Positions 46,096 to 56,447 of a stretch of DNA of 64,000 bases are shown here, one piece after another; positions within the stretch are counted from its first letter, which is position 1, and the number at the start of each line of letters is the position of its first letter. A program made the position numbers and the translations under genes. Source of the stretch: Cordylochernes scorpioides (lineage: Eukaryota > Arthropoda > Arachnida > Pseudoscorpiones > Chernetidae); NCBI GenBank assembly GCA_030710605.1, contig CP092877.1:2109941-2173940 (forward strand), given 5' to 3'. The notes under the pieces are model-generated. The model worked only from the letters and a program-made list of their open reading frames with translations, was not told the DNA's origin and ran no database searches.

Positions 46096-46678
46096 AAATT
46101 TCTTAAAGAAATACCAGGGGTGACGGAAATGTTTTGTCAATAGATTGTCAACTGCTGTACCACTTCCCGCTAGCTATCTCGCGCTCCGCTGATTCTATCA
46201 ACAGCTGGACTGGGAGATTGAATTGACGACCTACAAATTTTGATGGAGTTCTGGCAAAGGTGTTGTGGTGGATTCTAATTAGGTCTCGCTGTTAATGATA
46301 CGATCTCTATTAGATACAATGGACAGTATCGAGCCACATATCCTTTATATTTTACCTTCGAATTGGACGTTAAGAAGAAGAGGGCTTACATCTATAGCTG
46401 ATAAAGACGCTTGCGGAAAACCTTCTTCGGAATTCCGGCGGTTATCACATATCTACTGGCATCAAGATTACTCCACAGGAAGGTACCATTCACCAAAAAC
46501 CGACTATTTATGTCAAATCCACCACCAAACACTTTCACGCGTCAATTTACAAATACTAAATAAATAATAATACCAAGAGGCTTCGAGACGAACTGTCTTG
46601 GAACTTCTATTTCCCTTGGAGGAGATGAGAACGCCCAAGATAATTTTGACCGTATTTTCAATTTTAATATAATATCTA
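46096..46678. other. Stretch without recognisable gene
   Basis: Nothing recognised, apart from the 46-bp direct repeat 46634-46679 described with the Helitron that follows. Confidence 0.45.
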
Positions 46679-47254
46679 TCTATATATATATAAATGAAGG
46701 TATGTGTGTGTGTGTGTGTGTCTGTCTGTCCTTTATGCCTGACCAAACCACTCATTGGAACGCCATGAAACTTTGGGAAGTTATTTAGTATAGTACTGGG
46801 AAGGTTTGTAGTAAATAAAATTTTTGAAATAACTTTTCGCCTAAAAATAATCAAGATAAATATTCTAATTTATCTGTTATAATTCAACAATCTGCTCTAA
46901 ATATTATCATGATTACGATGATTTTGTAATGTAGAAAATTAGGAAAGACAAAATTCAGGATGACACGGCAATTCATTTGAGACAAGAATAATGATACAAT
47001 TCCAAGGCAAGATACTATTCCTTTAACTTCCAATTACCGAGGGAACCAATTAATATTGATTTTATTCAACTTATCGAGTATTTTTCAAGGGACCGAGAAA
47101 AAATGTTCACTTTATCGAGAGATTCAAAGTTACGAGTTTCAAATTATCAAAAAAATATATATATATTTTTTTATAAGTTTATAGAGAATTGTTTTAACAA
47201 ATGTTCGTTAGACAAACCTTTACTCGGGTAAAACCCGGGCGAAGCCGGGTACAT
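46679..47254 (+). mobile_element. Non-autonomous Helitron, 3' end damaged
   Basis: The 5' end is TCTATATATATATAAATG followed by a TGTG run and TCTGTCTGTCC, preceded by A. Near the 3' end is AAACCCGGGCGAAGCCGGGT, a typical terminal hairpin with one lost C, but the final CTAG is missing. About 46 bases before the 5' end (CCAAGATAATTTTGACCG...) are repeated right after the damaged 3' end (47257-47303). Confidence 0.8.
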
Positions 47255-47303
47255 CCCCAAGATAATTTTGACCGTATTTTCAAAATTTTAATATAATATT
47301 GTT

Positions 47304-48097
47304 ATATAATTATTGATGTGAACATACAAATTAATTTTGAAATGAATTCAAAGAAATTAATCAGATTTTTCATAGAATTATATATATATTAATATATCAT
47401 ATATTCTGCAGAGGTCTTCAGTGTTGCAAAAGGTTCTTGACCTCCCGTTCGCCCCATCCTGGCCGCCACCCCGGGGATATGTGTCGACCATCCAGCAGGA
47501 TCGAGCCAGTGACATACTGTCGCAAGATCCAAGGACAATTGGCCAACAGACCGACCTTCCTACAAAGACGGTGTTGTTAGGGCGCCATCATGGCGTGCTG
47601 CTGGTAGTGGGGCTTGCATAATTTCTGGGTCCCTGAGACCCATAGAATATGGCATTATAGTTCTATACCTAATTAAGCCTCGTCCCCAAATATTGAAAAT
47701 TCATTCACTTTTAGGTAAAAATAAACTCTAAGGTATACGTTTAATTTAAACAGGCATAGGCGAATGCATGAATGTTTTTATAATGAATCTCTTTAGCTTT
47801 CCAAATGTATAAAATATTCTAGCCCAAACAATGAGATCACGTTTGTCAGAGTTTTTATGGTCTTTTTAAGTTCAATGTTATGACCTAATACCATAAATGT
47901 TTTTAAAGTTATTTTAAATGCTCGTTTTGCTTTTATCACTTTTATAGAATCTATAGAGTGTCATCTTCCCGCGTCTGCTGAGCAACTACCCTTCTGTAAA
48001 ATATTACTTAATAAAATAGTTTTTTTCAAGCCTTTATTAAAGTGCACTAAAAAGGCGAAAATAAATATTTCAGGTAACGCCTTCGAACAAATCGATA
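47304..48097. other. Stretch without recognisable gene; GC-rich patch at 47410-47640
   Basis: The GC-rich patch is open in one plus frame (47421-47621), but I recognise nothing in it. The rest is AT-rich. Confidence 0.35.
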
Positions 48098-48653
48098 TAT
48101 TTGAAAATGGAAGAAGAAAATTCAGGTAAAGAGTTTATTTTAATTTTGGTTTTCACAAACTTTCGAAAAATTGTTTGCTCTTCAACGGGAAAATACTTTT
48201 ATGTACAATATCAAAATGATCTTTATACAAAAATAATTGACAAAAATGTGTTATTGGCATGTGCGGGTGTGCATCAGACTGTTTACAGCTAAACTAATAG
48301 ATATTATAATCCAGACAGCCACTCTCCTAGGTATCACCAACATATATCCAGCATCCCTAGAAAATCTCCCAAGAAAGAATTCTGCCTGGCGACACCTCAT
48401 TAATTGGACTTCCACTGACATTGTATATAAATCCAAGAAGACTTAGGTCAGAAGGACATCCCGGGTAGTTGGCGACTTCTGTACGCTCCAGGAACCTGGG
48501 TTACTTAAATAAATAATAATATACACACTAACAATTACTAATTTACATAAAAGTATTTGCCCGTTGAAGAGCAGTATATTTGCTCGAAAGCTTGCAAAAC
48601 CTAAATTTTAAAAGAAACTCTTTACCTGAATTGTATTGTTCCATTTTCAAATA
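48098..48653. repeat. Foldback element D, split by a LINE fragment
   Basis: Left arm 48098-48207 and right arm 48545-48653 are imperfect inverted repeats (TATTTGAAAATGGAA... and its reverse complement; both contain CTCTTTACCTGAA and CCCGTTGAAGAGC in one orientation). Both carry the stem-loop motif: GTTGAAGAGCA...TGCTCGAAAGCTTG in the right arm, a decayed form in the left. The LINE fragment at 48265-48520 lies in the loop. Confidence 0.8.
48265..48520 (+). pseudogene. LINE ORF2 C-terminal fragment and 3' end
   Basis: The frame ends IIIQTATLLGITNIYPASLE, NSAWRHLINW, and a stop at about 48444. The 3' untranslated region contains CCCGGGTAGTTGG and CTCCAGGAACCTGGGTTA, then a TAAA-type tail. The fragment at 48785-49150 shows the same peptide pattern and 3' sequence in the opposite orientation. 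Confidence 0.75.
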
Positions 48654-48784
48654 ATTTCTGAGTAACTGTTGCTCATATAAGATCGAAATAATTAAAAATA
48701 AAAGGGACTATCATCGTTTATTGAGGGAAAAGGTAAATATTCAGCGAGAAACATAAAAACTAGAGAACCAGTTGATTGAGAGAG

Positions 48785-49150
48785 ATATATTTATAACCCA
48801 GGTTCCTGGAGCACAGAACACCAACTACCCGGGGAGTCCAGCTCACTAGTATGGACTAGTGTTGAGCGTTTTTACTCGCGTCCTCTTTTGATTTCTGAGT
48901 TGAACCAGTTGACCAGAAATTTCCATGCTGAGGTTGAGTCTGGAAGGCTGGCCATAGATGTAGGTTTGAGGTGGGTTAGTTCAAGCAGGATAGCTGTTTG
49001 CATCCTATATCTTAGAAATTCTGGACAGCTGAAGAGAAGATGATCGACTGTCTGTGGCTCTTCTGAACAGTGGAGGCAGGTAGGGTCTGTTTCGGGATTG
49101 ACACGTGTAATGTCTGCCAGTACATGGCCATGGCTCGTGAGGATGGTGGT
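48785..49150 (-). pseudogene. LINE ORF2 C-terminal fragment with CCHC finger
   Basis: On the minus strand: ILTSHGHVLADITRVNPETD, CLHCSEEPQTVDHLLFSC, then RMQTAILLELTHLKPTSMAS and AWKFLVNWFNSE. The CCHC spacing fits the C-terminal finger of R1/jockey-type LINEs. The 3' region CCCCGGGTAGTTGG and CTCCAGGAACCTGGG is shared with 48265-48520. It is 5'-truncated and dead. Confidence 0.85.
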
Positions 49151-49674
49151 GGGGGCCTCTCCATGTTTGGTTGATTGATATTAAATCACATTATATAAGC
49201 TCTAAATTCATGATGATCGTCCATCGCCGCTTTTGACTTAAATAAATCTGTTCAATAGTGGTTGCTGAAATATATTAGTAAATGCAAAAAAAAAAATTAA
49301 GCTATTTTTTTCATTATTATTTATTTAATTTTTAGTCATGAATTCTAAATTTACATAAATATATCGGTAAAGGTGATTTTTAAAATTACAAAATATTAGA
49401 ATTAAGAGTTATAGACTAATAAAACAAAATCAAAACAAATATTTAAATTTAAACTATTTTTGTCGCTTATGATTCTTTTTGAAATAAACAATTTTCTACT
49501 TCCCTTACTGCAATGATAAAATAATGAAAGGGCCTGGTCATCAGTATAACGTCCTCGTATTTGTTGGTTGACGTTAATCAGCAAGAAGTACTTGGAAGTT
49601 TAAAAAGAAAAGTCTTTATTTCTTTTAGGCTAACATCGGATATAATATATTAATTATCAGACATAAGTTTACAT
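49151..49674. other. AT-rich stretch, nothing recognised
   Basis: No gene or TE end is seen. Confidence 0.5.
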
Positions 49675-49690
49675 GTGGATATATATTACA

Positions 49691-50372
49691 AAAAAAAAAA
49701 CAACAAAAAAAGCCTTTATTTAGGGTCACTGACCCTATACAGGAATCACCAGAGGTATGCATAAGAACAAAGCAGTGAGACAAAGAAAATATAGATATAT
49801 ACAGAGTAAAAAGAGAAAGAAAAAAAAACAAGAAAAGGAAAAAAAAAATAAGAAAGAGGGAAGCAAGAAATCAACACAAAAAGAGTAGCAGTAAGAAAGT
49901 GAGGAGTGAGTATCACTTGGCCTTCTTCTGAGATATGGACTTGTGGAAACCATAAAACGCCGTAGCAATATACTTATTCTGGGTCATATTGTCAATTATT
50001 GATGGAAGTGAAGCACAGAGTTGCCCAGTTTTGAGCATAAGGGTTCTTCTTTCTTCTTTCAGAGCAGAGCAATCAAAAATATAGTGAGTGATTTCATTTT
50101 TTAGTTTTGAATTACAGAAGGTACAAGTCGGGTCCTCACCGCAGAGCATCTTGGTGTGGTTTTCTCTAAAAAAACTTGAAAGTATTCTAACTTGTGCGAG
50201 TAGTCTTACAACCGGGAAAGGAAAATCCCCTAAAAGGTATCCCTCCGTCATGAAAGATATGTGAATGTCTTTGTAGTGAGAGTATAGCTTAGATTTATCC
50301 ATTCTTGTAAGGTCGTTTTGTATAGATTGGTCTGCCGCTGTTTTTAAGAGCCCTGTAATCGCGCTCCTCAGC
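49691..50372 (-). pseudogene. 5'-truncated LINE with 16-bp target duplication
   Basis: GTGGATATATATTACA flanks the insert at 49675-49690 and 50373-50388. The minus strand encodes DFPFPVVRLLAQVRILSSFF and the CCHC finger CTFCNSKLKNEITHYIFDC up to a stop at 49913. At the 3' end a stem-loop GGGTCAGTGACCC is followed by TAAATAAAGGC and a T-rich tail. The finger differs clearly from those at 45000 and 49050, so this is another family. Confidence 0.88.
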
Positions 50373-50388
50373 GTGGATATATATTACA

Positions 50389-50842
50389 ATAAGTCAAAAG
50401 ACAACTCCACAGAGTACCATCAGTGATGTGCTCACTGATAATTTACTATATAGGCATGCCAGCTGCCGTTACAATCAGTGGTGAAAGCAAGTTTAAATAA
50501 AATCATATAATTTGATATCTGACCTAACCCAAGCCTTATAGTGAAAGACCCACGTTTTAGGCGATGATCTCTCACGGGATACATAGCGATATTGAATTCC
50601 TCCCCATACCCATTTTACCCTCAAGAGTCTCCACTTAGTTCAGAGCATTAAACACAAGCTGATTTATGAAAAAAGAGAGAGCTATGTGTTAGAAAATATT
50701 TAATGCTTTAGTTTTATGGTGTAAAAATAAGCGCTTTCTTACCTACTGCAAATAATTAAAAATATCTAGAAACCTTCTTTTTTGAAAATTTGTACCGTTT
50801 CAAGCCTTTTTACAGATCATAAAAATACCGAATGGAGCTCAG
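50389..50842. other. Stretch without recognisable gene
   Basis: Nothing recognised. Confidence 0.5.
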
Positions 50843-50856
50843 AATTTGGCTAGTCA

Positions 50857-51035
50857 CACACACACAAAGCCTTTATTAAGACATTAGTCTTATACAGATT
50901 CTCCGTACAAGGTGCAATATCAGGAAAAGAGCAGCACAGGAAACCAGTAGTTCCGCAACTATATACAATTATTAGTAATAAGGAAAAGTAAGATTTAATA
51001 TGAAAGGTCGACGCCATCTCCCCAAGTCTTCAATA
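50857..51035 (-). mobile_element. Short LINE 3' end with 14-bp target duplication
   Basis: AATTTGGCTAGTCA lies at 50843-50856 and 51036-51049. In minus orientation the end reads TGTATAAGAC-loop-GTCTTAATAAAGGC and a TG repeat tail, the same stem-loop terminus as at 31640-31706. Only about 180 bp of the element are present. Confidence 0.88.
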
Positions 51036-51227
51036 AATTTGGCTAGTCAATACTAGAACAAAAATAAGTTATATATAATTCTTGTGGATCAATTTTCTCT
51101 TTAGACAAGGTCCTAAAAGTCCATGTGTGTGGCCGCAATTTACTAGAACATAGTATGTTGTTTGTTATCAGCTTACAATAAAGACTATAAATTAAATTTA
51201 TAAATTCAATTGCCACCTATCGATAAA

Positions 51228-51440
51228 ATTTATAACAAATATATTTACTGGAAATATGTTTATTTTCAATAATATCATCAAATATTATCTCTACAGACCT
51301 TACTACAATGATATAAGTTTTTGAATGAGATTATGAGCCAAGCCCTCTCATTCAATAACTTATATCATTGCAGTCTGTAGAGATAATATTTGATGATATT
51401 ATTGAAAAGAAACACGTCAGTGAATTTATTTGTTATAAAA
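51228..51440. repeat. Foldback element, arms about 100 bp
   Basis: TTTATAACAAAT at the left and ATTTGTTATAAAA at the right, and the inner AATAATATCATCAAATATTA with its complement, form an inverted repeat around a short centre near 51334. The GAAG/GAAA stem-loop motif is absent, so it belongs to a different group. It ends 31 bases before the LINE target duplication. Confidence 0.85.
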
Positions 51441-51485
51441 AGAGCATAAATGTTTCCCAATTAAATTTTCGATGACATCATTATC

Positions 51486-53025
51486 AACAAAAAATTTAAT
51501 AATTTCTAACATATATATACATCCTAACTCTATGAACAAAGACCACGAATCATTTTTAAAAGAATTAGTTGCCAATTTCAGTAATACACCTCTGATTCTA
51601 TGTGGAGACTTCAATGCGAGATCTCCGCTATGGTATGATTTAAAGACAAATTATAACGGCCATAGGTTATTTCCCATTATCGAGGTAACTAATCTAATTA
51701 TACACAATGATAAAACCCCAACATGCAGGAATACCAGTGTAATTGATTTAACATTGACAAATAAAAAAGCTCTTACAACTATAATGAAATGGTGTACACA
51801 ACAAATATCCCAAATATCTGATCACGTTGCGATAATATTTGATGTATGTATGACTGAACAATTTTCAACCACAACGCTATATACAACTTGGAAATTCAAT
51901 GAGAAAAAAGCAGATTGGCCAAGATTTACACAGAATGTGAATGACGCTGACAAGAAAAAGATTGAAAGCTTATCGGTCAATATATCCACACCAGAAAAGG
52001 TTGATCAAATAATAAAAGAACTTTCGGAAATTCTAATTGAATCTGCCTATTCCACACTGAAACTAAAATATAATGTAGCTCCAAAATGTGGTGCAGCTAA
52101 CTGGTGGAATACAGAACTGGAGATTTTAAAAACCTACTTTCACTATGTAAGAAATCTTTATTACCGAACTCGGAATCCTTCAGAATATTTAGTAGAGTTA
52201 TTTAAAAGAACAAGAAATAAATATTTACGAGAGATTAAAAAGGCCAAAAGAATATCGTGGAGGACCTTTCTAGAAGAAAATAATTCGACCAATCCTTATG
52301 GGAATTTATACAAAATATACAAAAAATTAAGAGGTAACTCGAATAGACAACTACAAATATTAGAAACAAACACATATCAAGAACAACAACAGAAAACTGA
52401 GGAATTAATAACCACTCTATTTCCTGATGACAACCCAGGTGAAGATAAGAATACACATACAAATATAAGGAAATATGCATTAAGACTTTCGAACACAACA
52501 GAACCAATAATCACAATCAATGAAGTAAATGCTATTATTGAAAAATTGCATCCGAAAAAATCTCCAGGAATAGATAACATTTCTAATAATATGATAATAC
52601 ACGCAAAACAATTTGCGGTACCACTATTAACTAAAATCTACCAGAAGTGTCTGGATATGAGTTACTTTCCTGATGAATGGAAAAGAGCAGAGGCGCTGAT
52701 CATTCCAAAGCCGGGTAAATCCGATTATAAAGATTGTGTCAGCTATCGACCTCTATGTCTAAATTCAAACCTTTCAAAAATTTTTGAAAGAATAATAAAC
52801 AACAAAATCATCAAATTCTACGAGGAAATGAAATTATTCAGTAATCGTCAACATGGCTTTACAAAATCTCGATCTACCATAACTGCATTAACTGAAATAA
52901 TTCACACTGCATTAGAACACAAAGCCAAGGAGTATACGGCTATAATTGCAATAGATATTAGTGGAGCTTTTGACAATACCTGGTGGCCAATGGTGATAAA
53001 AAGACTCGATGAGGATAAGATTTAG
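51486..53025 (+). pseudogene. LINE ORF2 part 1: endonuclease C-terminal half and RT fingers/palm
   Basis: The frame is open for over 500 codons. Endonuclease: LILCGDFNARSPLWYD (about 51590) and QISDHVAIIFDV (about 51815), where Asp and His are catalytic in this family. RT: HPKKSPGIDNIS (52545), EWKRAEALIIPKPGK (52675), YRPLCLNSNLSKIFERI, NRQHGFTKSRSTITAL and the palm motif AIDISGAFDNTWW (52945-52990). The ATG that opens the frame (51472) belongs to the target duplication, not to the element. The frame ends at a stop at 53023 because of a small deletion after RLDED. Confidence 0.93.
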
Positions 53026-54169
53026 GTACTCTACGAATGAATTCACCAAAAAACTAAGTAAAGGATGTCCGCAAGGAGGACCCTTATCTCCGACAATTTG
53101 GAACATCATAATGAATGATCTATTAACCAACTTTCAGGAATCTAATAGCGAAATTATAGGATATGCAGATGATCTAACGGTAATATGTTGGAATACAGAT
53201 GTAAAAAATCTTAAGATTACAATTGAAAATTCAATAGGGAAAATAAATATGTGGTGTGAAAACAACAAACTTAAAATATCAAGACAGAAAACAAAGATTT
53301 TATATTTATTCAACTGCAAAAAGTATGTAATTACCCTGCATGATAGTCTTGTCAAACCAGTTGAAAACCTAAAAATACTAGGATTAACTTTCAAGAATCA
53401 CCGAAACAAGAACAAATTAGATTTTATGCCCCACATAGACAGTGTTATTGCAAAAACAACTAGAGCTAGTGGATATCTTCTTGGTTTAACAAAGAAATCG
53501 TGGGGATTGGATAGTAGGCGATTATTAACATTATATAAGACCTTATTTAGAAGCACAATAACTTATGGTTCAACAATCTGGTACCCATACGTAAACACGA
53601 GATCAAAAAACAAAATAGATTCACTACAGTATAAAATTCTTAAACACTGTATCCATGCTTATAATACAACATCTTCGAATTGTACACATGTTCTCGCAAG
53701 AATACCTAAAATTACGGATTTCATTATGTCAAACATACTTAAAGTTGAAATAGATTATAATAGAAATGATCCAGCCAAAAGAATGATAATATCTAACTTT
53801 ATAAATGAAAAAATTCAAAAATACTATGAAGACTCAAATGATAATTTCAGAGAATTTTTTGAAAACTCAAGATTACCCAAATTTATCCAGCCAAACTTTT
53901 ATAATATACAATTTTTTACGGGGCATGGAGACTTTAACACATATTTATATAGAATTGGCAGAATTGATTATTCAATCTGCTTATGTGACCAAGAAGATCA
54001 CAACCCCGAGCATATTTTAATCCGGTGCCCACTTGTTGCTGATTTGAGAGTACAATGTCAAATGAACAGTTCTAGTTTAAGCCAAATGGTTTCCAGTAAA
54101 GAAGAATATAGAAAATTTAACAAGTTTTGTAGACTCTATCTCAAATGCCGTGGACTTGAATTACATTAA
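53018..54169 (+). pseudogene. LINE ORF2 part 2: RT palm/thumb and C-terminal CCHC finger
   Basis: In a shifted frame the protein continues: RFRYSTNEFTKKLSKGCPQG, GPLSPTIWN, the catalytic GYADDLTVI (about 53158-53184), then NNKLKISRQKTK and GLTFKNHRNK. Toward the C terminus come FFTGHGDFNTYLYRIG and the finger CLCDQEDHNPEHILIRC (about 53978-54030). Normally some 15 to 30 residues lie between the palm Asp block and the substrate-loop region; they are missing at 53010-53020, which also shifts the frame. RT active-site residues are present, but the deletion makes the protein non-functional. Confidence 0.93.
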
Positions 54170-54464
54170 GAATTGAAATTTCTAGTTTTAATTAATATAT
54201 TTGTGCCACTGGTTTAGTGGTTGTAATTATAAATATATATTGGACTTTTGATGATATGTATGTAAATAATCTTTGTTTATTGTATAATTTATTGTTCTAA
54301 AATGTAAATTTGAATAACTTTCACTCTCTCTCTAAAACTATAAATAATTTGTATATATATTTAAAACTATGTACATAAAATGGTTTAAACATTTACATGC
54401 AAATATCCACATAGGATATAGCGTGTGTTTTGTAATAAATAAATAAATAAATGACATCATTATC

Positions 54465-55325
54465 TCTTTAGTTTTATCAAAAGTTGAGAGGTGTGGAGAA
54501 GTAGACCGAAATTAATCGTCTCATTCTAGACATTTTAAATAAAAAGTTGACCAGCTGTACATATGGGAGTATATAAATGAAGATATGGGGCATATAGATG
54601 AAAATGACACTCCTCAATCTTGTGTGGTTCACTCGGCAGCCCATTGTCGCCATTTCCAAGGTAAAACGTGCTAAAACTAGGTCGATTTAAAGTCATCCGA
54701 AGGGGAATATGCAAAATAGTAAAAACACAATGAACATACTAATAAAACGCTGTTGATTAAAATTTAAAGTAAGTAAAATTATAAAATGTATATAGGATGA
54801 AACTTTTTAAAATGTTCATATTTGAAATATGACCGATTCGCTTAAATTAGAAGTTTTAAAAAGTTTTTAAAAATTAAGAGATGTCATAAATATTCCCTGA
54901 GACATCATTAAATCAAAGCCGCCCTGGATAAATTGGAATTTTATCTCAAATTCATTCCTCATTTGGTTATTTACAAAATTTCCAGAGCTAGACTGGATTT
55001 TTTTTAATGAATGGAATAAGTGACACGATCGTGAAGTCATAGAGGTGTAGGATCATTAATCACCACAGACACGGTTAGCCATTAAACTTGTTTTTATTAA
55101 AAAAAAAAAAAAAGTCCCTCGACTTATTTAGGCATACAATTTTAGTCAAATGGTATTCTAACAAAAAAGAAATATAACATATTGTTTACAATAAAATATA
55201 AAATAATTTAATAAAGAATAATTAAATATTTACATTTACAAAATGTAACTTTTATAACACACAAAGTTTAACACAGCGCCATCTAGGTGTGGCAATTGGA
55301 ATTATTTAACCCTACAGAGGCATTT
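54465..55325. other. Stretch without recognisable gene
   Basis: AT-rich; no gene recognised. Confidence 0.45.
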
Positions 55326-55373
55326 TATTCATTAAAAAAAAGTGGGAGAGGATAGGATTCATCTCGCAATATT

Positions 55374-55648
55374 CTAAATAGTGGGAAAAACTACTCGGAG
55401 ATTACTGTGGAAGAGATTCTCAAAGTTATGAAGCCCAAGACGTGTGCAGTGAGGTGGCGAGAGAATATGCCCCGAGGGTCGTTGGCATTCGGTCTCTGTG
55501 TCAAGGTCCAGCCTCAAGTACCCACACATCTTCCTGTGGCAGACCCTCAGTCCCTTTGTTTTCATTTGTGGCTCAAAATATATTTTAAATGTCTCTTGAA
55601 AATCCTTGTGATCGGAGAACATCGCCACATACTTCGATGTTCCCAGGT
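55374..55648 (-). other. Candidate terminal exon of an unknown host gene
   Basis: On the minus strand a good acceptor (TTATCTCTAG) precedes an open frame of about 90 codons with protein-like composition (SDHKDFQETFKIYFEPQM; several Cys and His). It stops at 55374. AATAAA follows on the minus strand about 45 bases later (near 55330). I do not recognise the protein. The plus strand is also open here, so chance is not excluded. Confidence 0.3.
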
Positions 55649-55699
55649 TCTAGAGATAAGATACTCATACAAAATACATATCGTCCTTATACGTTAAAG

Positions 55700-56183
55700 A
55701 TAATTTTTGTTTCCTTTTACGCAGAAATTAAGAACATTCAAATATAGAAAACATAGTAGTAAAAAAAGGTATAGTTCAAATGATACTTTCTTCAAGAGTA
55801 GTTCTTTAAGAAAGTAAAGTTCGGCAGGACGAGATTTCACGGGAGTACAAAGACCGGGAAAATTAAACACAAAGAAAAGGCTAATTCCCTGACTCCAGTG
55901 AAATCCTGAAGAACTGTTGAAAAGAAAACATGTTTAATTAGAGGTTTGGACTTCTCAGAGAAGAAAAAAGTAGAAGTTATCCCCCAAACAATTGAAGGAA
56001 AACGGATTATAAACAAACAATGATGAAAAGGAAATTTAGAATTAAATTTTTTGTTTGTAAAAAGATTTATATGTTGAGTAATGTGATTAAGAACGCTAAG
56101 GTTCATTGTTCTGATTGGACTTTTTCTCACGTTCACTGCTCGCTCCTGGCCTGGATTACTGGGTACCATTTCTGCAACACGTA
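55700..56183. other. Stretch without recognisable gene
   Basis: The minus strand has an open frame 55837-56217 that runs into the minisatellite; the peptide is not recognisable and is probably chance. Confidence 0.45.
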
Positions 56184-56447
56184 TATAACTGAGGCGGTAC
56201 ATACATGTGAGGTCCACACATAGCTATAATTGAGGCGGTACATACATGTGAGGTCCACACACAGATATAATTGAGGCGGTACATACATGTGAGGTCCACA
56301 CATAGCTATAATTGAGGCGGTACATACATGTGAGGTCCACACATAGCTATAATTGAGGCGGTACATACATGTGAGGTCCACACACAGATATAATTGAGGC
56401 GGTACATACATGTGAGGTCCACACACAGATATAATTGAGGCACTAAA
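56184..56447. repeat. Minisatellite, 41-bp unit, about 6.3 copies
   Basis: GAGGCGGTACATACATGTGA starts at about 56191, 56232, 56273, 56314, 56355 and 56396, and a partial unit follows. Units vary between CACATAGCTATAA and CACACAGATATAA. Confidence 0.95.

Larger units (their letters stand above)
51486..54450 (+). mobile_element. 5'-truncated R1-like LINE with 14-bp target duplication
   Basis: ATGACATCATTATC stands at 51472-51485 and again at 54451-54464. The 3' end is TGTAATAAATAAATAAATAA, a TAAA repeat tail. The insert carries ORF2 from within the endonuclease to the stop, plus about 280 bases of 3' untranslated region. Near-open frames make it one of the younger LINE insertions here; ORF1 and the endonuclease start are missing. 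Confidence 0.95.

Noticed and set aside
55837-56217. 126-codon minus frame as a gene
   Set aside because: It starts in the minisatellite, has no recognisable domain and no splice or promoter support.
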